Below, piece by piece: positions 59,566 through 64,000 of a stretch of 64,000 nt of DNA. The notes beneath the pieces were generated by a model. The model was not told the DNA's origin, searched no databases, and saw only the letters and a list, made by a program, of their open reading frames with translations. The stretch comes from Cryptomeria japonica (lineage: Eukaryota; Streptophyta; Pinopsida; Cupressales; Cupressaceae). The DNA lies in assembly GCF_030272615.1 (NCBI RefSeq), contig NC_081407.1, positions 149,851,744 through 149,915,743 on the forward strand, written 5' to 3'. The position numbers and the translations under genes are program-made. Position 1 is the first letter of the stretch; every line of letters begins with the position of its first letter.

Positions 59566-60310
59566 GTATCACCAAATAGGTATTTGTCAAATGTGTCTTC
59601 CTCGAGTGAGGGAAATGCAGGAATAGAAGAGGAAAGTGAGATATATAGTAGATCTCAAATAGGGAGATCAACTAGAGGTCAAAAGATTAGAAGAAAATTC
59701 AATAAACGCATGGAATTTTTTCTTGCTCAAGGGGGTTCATGTTCTTATGATGATGAGACCAAAGGCGACATTGAGGTGCCCTTGAGGTACAAACATCTAC
59801 TGAAACAATGTGTACCCAAGGAACTTCCTCCAATAAACACTGATTTTTGTGTTAATGAGAGGATATATCGCATAGCACCTTCGTCGTTACATGGTTTGGG
59901 CCTATTTTCCATGGACAACATAAAGGTCTGTTACAACAAAGTTGCTGAATTGATGGAGTTTGTTGGACCTTGTTACAATTATAATGATTGGATGCAGATT
60001 GTTCGATATAAAAAAAGTATGCGTAGGTATGCACTATCAGCCAATTATATACAACAAAAAGATAATGATCAAAGTAAACGAGTGGCTGTATACATTGATG
60101 GAAGGCCAAATGCAACAGGGAATATTGCAGGTTTTATAAATACTACACGACCTGGGTCAACTAATAAGCAACCCAATTTGCATATTTGAGGCACGTGAGG
60201 GAAATTGTGTGTTTGTATGTACGATAAAATCAATAAGTGCAGGGGAAGAGCTGCTAATCGATTACAATTTGAATCGTATAGATACAAACAAAGTTACTAT
60301 CATGGGGGTG
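59566..60310 (+). pseudogene. SET-domain exon with one-base frameshift
   Basis: About 248 codons after allowing for an extra T in 60177-60179. Before it: a Ser/Lys/Arg-rich N-terminal stretch (about residues 1-60). Then LPPINTDFCVNERIYRIAPS leads into the SET-I side (GLGLFS), a conserved Gly-Pro, and GNIAGFINTT in place of the canonical RFxNH motif. After the shift, CIFEAREG and SISAGEELLIDYNL match the SET-C GEEL-x-x-DY motif. SET proteins usually methylate lysine with S-adenosylmethionine; the usual Asn-His pair reads Ile-Asn here, so activity cannot be assumed. Confidence 0.78.
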
Positions 60311-61781
60311 GTACGTACTATATATATACCATTTAAGCCAACTTCCAATTAATGAATCCAATAAACCATTGTAGTATTAAGTTTTTTGCTAAGTCTATTG
60401 GTTTCATTTCGCTAACATTTTTATATTTTTTCTTTGTCACAGGGCCACATGGATCTACCACATAGCACAGATAGGGGTGTAGGTCCTGACACTTCTACGG
60501 AGCAGGTAAACCTCATTGTAATTGTACAAATTAGATAGAATCAAACTGTTACATTATGATGTTTTCTTGAGTGTTTTGAAGTAATTTTGATAGTGTTAAT
60601 TATATTCTTGTCATAGACAGATGTTCGGGATAAGGGAAAGGAACTTGCAGTACCTCAGCACCTCCATAGGGATGTGGGGCACTCGACAGTGTTATGCGCT
60701 GATGACATCGCACTTACTGCAAACCCTATGCAATTTGTACATAAGAATATTAGAAAAATTAGGCAAGAGATTCTTGATTTGGCAACCATAAGTCCTCAGA
60801 CTGATGAGATAACAAAGAGGGTGCAATTATTGTTGATGACAATGGAAAACTTGCAAGTAAGCAGTAATGAAAGCTTTAATCATAACAAAAGTTCAATAAT
60901 GGTTTACATTTTTATCTCTTTTATGTCATTAACTATAATATGTATGTGTTGTTTTTACAGAAATTTATAGGGACTCATCATCCTGGTGGCGATGATTAGG
61001 GTATTGCGAGTAGTTCAGGTGATGACCATGTTCTATATATTAAAACCACTCCTTTGGACTTGTGAACTTGCTTTTTTAATGTTTTGCATATTTAATGTAT
61101 TACTCTTCAGGTACTGACATGGGCCCGAGGTTGAGCCCAACTGTATTGCCGACTGCAATGTTGGCAACACGTAGCATGCAGACATCATCTGTTGCACCGG
61201 CTCGTGTTGACCCGCCCACTGGTGGTAGATCCCTCTTTTTCTCTCTCTTTCGTTATGTGTTTATTACCCTTGAAGTGTTCTTTCTTGGAGGCATTTCATA
61301 GTGGATTCATTTACCGTGGCAGGAGATGCACATGAGGATGCGCCAGAGGCGAGTACTACTGATAGCATACCATCATTTCCTGGATCTTCCCGTATTGCTA
61401 GTACGGGAACGTTGCAGGCCACATTGGTGGTGAGCGATGAAGAATTGATTCCCTTGAAGATACAGAAGGTTCCAGGTACTTTAAAAATATTATTATATAT
61501 AGTCTAATTGTAATTTACTTACTGATCACTCATTTTGGACTAATGATCCCATGTTTTTTTTGCAGGAAATGATATTTTTTATAAAAATCTTAATGAAATT
61601 TCATTGTAGATATTTGGGCCCACCATACGTAAAAGGTGGAACATCATACGTGAACTAACCCTTATCCACTATTTTGATTTCATATCATTGCTAGAATAGT
61701 TTTCCTTTTATCCATTTCTTGAACTATATCAAAGGTAGCTTCAGTTTCTTTCTAAATCTAACAGGTTTGTTTTTTCTTTTA

Positions 61782-62475
61782 AGGTGGAATGACCAAGAAA
61801 AAAAGTTAAAAGATGAACTCACAAACCGTATGGTAGGGTTGTTTGGAAATGACACATTCGACAAGACTAAGCTTCTGGAAAAAGCTGGCACATATCTGAA
61901 GTATGTGAGGGACCAATACAGGACACATTTAGAGAAGAACGTAAAGTATGAGCGTCCCCCCATGATTCTAGAGAGGGAGTGGAAGGACCTGATTTTGGAT
62001 GCAAAGGAGAGAATTGAAAGGAAAAAAGGAAATACACCACCAGACGCTAGAAGAAGGTATGTGATACTATTAAGAATGTGAATATGTACTAATTATTCAT
62101 TATATTTATATAATCTAACATATTTCAAACTTTTCATAGATTGAGTGACACGTCAAAGGCAACCAAGGCAAGACAAGAAAAGCATGGGCAACACAAACTC
62201 GACTCTGGTGGTTATATGAAACTTGCCGCACGAATTGTAAGAATCAGTAAATTAAGTATCACATCAAAATATTTATAAATTGTAAACAATTTTTTTTTGA
62301 TCAAACAATACAAGCAAAATTCACAATACTAAGCAAAAATGCAGGGCTCTAAATTCAATAGAGCGCCCACGGAAGATGACAAGAGAATTGGCTACCAAAA
62401 AGGCTATATAGCCATGGCTGAACGACTACGAGAATTGAGTGGGCAAACATGAGATTCTGATGCATCTGTCACAAC
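61782..62475 (+). pseudogene. En/Spm (Ptta) transposase-family exons
   Basis: Three exons: WNDQEKKLKDELTNRMVGLF through PPMILEREWKDLILDA, then a Lys-rich stretch ending LDSGGYMKLAARI, then FNRAPTEDDKRIGYQKGY. The W...K...F, PP...EW, and Ser/His-Gly-Gly patterns are those of the plant transposase (Ptta/En/Spm) family found as the second gene of many CACTA elements, thought to bind subterminal repeats. A TGA at 62450-62452 (Arg CGA likely) interrupts the last exon. Confidence 0.7.
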
Positions 62476-63257
62476 GGTAATTAAGCTAAATGAAAATTAT
62501 TTCAAATTGAATACTTAACCAATAATCTATTTGATGTTAAGTTTCAACATAAAGTGACTATATTTTTTTTAAATAAGCAAGCAATGATAACATTGCGCGT
62601 GACATTGCAATGCAGCATGATAATCGTGGAATAGAACCTGTACATGAAGGTCCGGATGTGCATCCTAGTAGTGGAGGTATTCATTTGCTATTCAAATTTT
62701 TTTATGTAATTATTAATACAATTAAACATCTTAAATTGAAAATTAGTGTAGTAATTAATGTAATCTTTATTGTTAATATTTTAGAGCATGTAGTCGGTGG
62801 TGACCAAGTGGAGCATGATCCAGGTAGACAACATTAGGAACATGATGTTCCCCAATCAGGTAAAGAGGACCACTATTATTCCTTTAAACAAATTTAATTG
62901 CAATTGGTGTATTGATTAATATAACGTTTCGTATTTCAACTCCAGAGGATCTAGAGGGTGCTCAGCATGTCGAGGTTGAGGCTAGACAAAATGATGTGGA
63001 AGATGATGTGGCCCCATCAGGTAAAGAGTGTAACGGTTGTGTTCTTTAAATTAATGAAATACTTGTAACAATAATAAAAAAATGTTTTGAATTTAACCCA
63101 ATTCTTTGTTATTGCAGAGGACCCCCCTTTGGTTCAGCATCCTCGTCCTTTGTATAGGACTAGGCATACATCAAGACCACAAGAAGAGGGCATAACATCC
63201 ACAGATGGGGGAAATGATGAAGAAACCGATGTTCCACTTAGTCTTTTCATAGCTTAA

Positions 63258-63520
63258 AAAAAAAACAAAGAAATAAATGATTGTAATCTACCTTATTTGA
63301 TAATGACTGATTTTTATGTGTAATGAATGTAATTATGTGCTAATGAATGTTCATGAATGATATGCATTGATGATTATTGATGAATGTTGCGTTTTAATGA
63401 AAGTTAATGAATTTTATGTGTTAATGAATGTTATGTGATAATGAATGAATGTTATATTTTAATAATGGATGAAAGAATGAATGAAAGAATGAATGAATGT
63501 TAGATGTTAACAGGGAATTT
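63258..63520. repeat. AATGAATG-rich low-complexity DNA after the last exon
   Basis: Many TGAATGTTAATGAATG-type words. It could be the 3' subterminal repeat region of the CACTA element, but the units are too short and irregular to be sure, and no terminal CACTA is seen. Confidence 0.5.
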
Positions 63521-63531
63521 AGAGTGATGTT

Positions 63532-63550
63532 GGGGGGGGGGGGGGGGGGG
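63532..63550. repeat. G19 homopolymer
   Basis: Nineteen G in a row followed by AGGGG. Length may be misread by sequencing. Confidence 0.85.
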
Positions 63551-63555
63551 AGGGG

Positions 63556-64000
63556 CCAAATGAGCTTCCACCTTCATGTGGTTGGCCCTGTTAAGTAGAG
63601 AATATTAAACTATTCTTGAAACAAAGCGAAGCTCAATTATAAGATGTGAAATGTTTGAAAGGTGAGAGTCCACAAATAGATGTGAAATGTTTAAGTAGGC
63701 CTCCCAATGAAGTGGATCTCATAGACACGAAGAATCCTATATAGAGAATAATTGAGAGCCCTTGAAGAAGAAAATTTGAACTTCGATGAAGCAATACATG
63801 ATGGAGGAATATCTTGCAAGAGGAAATCAAAGTCATTATGGTGTCATCTAGATCTGAAATGTGGTCTACTTTTCAAAAAAGTAAAGATTCTTGATATGAA
63901 TGTGTCATTGTTTTGACAATTTCTAATGTCTAGTAGATGACTTTGATGCTCTCAAATTGTTCTTGAAGCTTATATGGCTTGGTTCTGATCCTTATAAGCT
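63556..64000. other. No feature recognised
   Basis: Contains GATGTGAAATGTTT twice (63643 and 63681) but no convincing frame. Confidence 0.35.

Larger units (their letters stand above)
59264..63257 (+). pseudogene. CACTA second gene: SET domain plus En/Spm (Ptta) region
   Basis: GT-AG exons in compatible phases include 59566-60310, 60443-60505, 60617-60856, 60961-61018, 61111-61224, 61324-61475, about 61782-62056, about 62140-62239, about 62344-62475, later short exons, and 63118-63257. A short exon near 59264-59312 may precede. The 59566 exon encodes a SET-like domain: SLHGLGLFSMDNIK, MEFVGPC, then DGRPNATGNIAGFIN and, after a one-base frameshift at 60177-60179, GEELLIDYNLN. The 61782 exon (LEREWKDLILDAKERIERKK) and following LDSGGYMKLAARI resemble the Ptta/En/Spm transposase family. 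Stops at 60997, 62450 and 62835 all fit CAG or CGA to TAG or TGA. Whether it is one fused gene or two is not certain. Confidence 0.75.
54400..63260 (+). mobile_element. CACTA (En/Spm) DNA transposon, gene-bearing part
   Basis: Two genes in the same direction: a tnp2-type transposase (54466-58796) and a second gene with a SET domain and an En/Spm (Ptta, transposase_24-like) region (59264-63257). The combination of tnp2 with a second, unrelated gene is the normal CACTA plan. The outer ends were not located, so the stated limits only enclose the coding part. Coding damage is light (a few stops, two frameshifts), which suggests fairly recent activity. Confidence 0.85.

Overview
This window is eukaryotic and almost certainly plant nuclear DNA from a large, repeat-packed genome, probably a seed plant. 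The evidence is GT-AG introns in a CACTA transposase gene, a plant-type L1 LINE with a C-terminal RNase H, a Ty1/copia element primed by initiator Met tRNA, a chromodomain Ty3/gypsy element and a Tat/Ogre-like gypsy element. I see no ordinary host gene, tRNA or rRNA; nearly everything is transposons at different stages of decay, often nested. Species cannot be told from the sequence.

Layout. 372-6011: a nearly complete copia element (minus strand) with 699-bp LTRs, a 5-bp target duplication (CAATT), primer site, purine tract and one gag-pol frame broken by a single TAG. 6.0-9.75 kb: AT-rich DNA with copies of a dispersed repeat (called R here) and a 5'-truncated LINE bounded by a 14-bp duplication. 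About 9.76-16.99 kb: a long LINE (plus) with endonuclease, reverse transcriptase, zinc-finger and RNase H regions, broken mostly by nonsense codons. 17058-21830, 23245-26990 and 38107-43442: three members of one apparently non-coding DNA transposon family (E1, E2, E3). They share inverted ends GGGTAAGTGCAC, 4-bp target duplications, a long conserved region at one end, subterminal arrays of short palindromes that differ between members, and a central satellite. In E1 and E3 the satellite is built of 10-bp modules. 27-30.5 kb: R repeat, LINE RNase H remnant, unassigned DNA. About 30.5-34.3 kb: a 5'-truncated gypsy chromovirus (minus). 35473-35911: a MITE. About 37.0-48.5 kb: a Tat/Ogre-like gypsy element (plus) whose 5' LTR was split by E3; it keeps gag, protease and a G-patch region but loses polymerase. 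48.5-54.2 kb: unassigned AT-rich DNA with small duplications. 54.4-63.3 kb: a CACTA element with a nine-exon tnp2 transposase gene ending in a poly-Asp tail, and a second multi-exon gene with a SET methyltransferase-like domain upstream of an En/Spm (Ptta) transposase region.

Two themes stand out. First, the E1/E2/E3 family has a modular architecture that matches no superfamily I can name with confidence. Second, most premature stops in the transposon genes can be explained as C:G to T:A changes (Gln, Trp or Arg codons turned into stops), consistent with deamination of methylated cytosine in silenced DNA. All assignments are from reading the sequence; no database search was possible.
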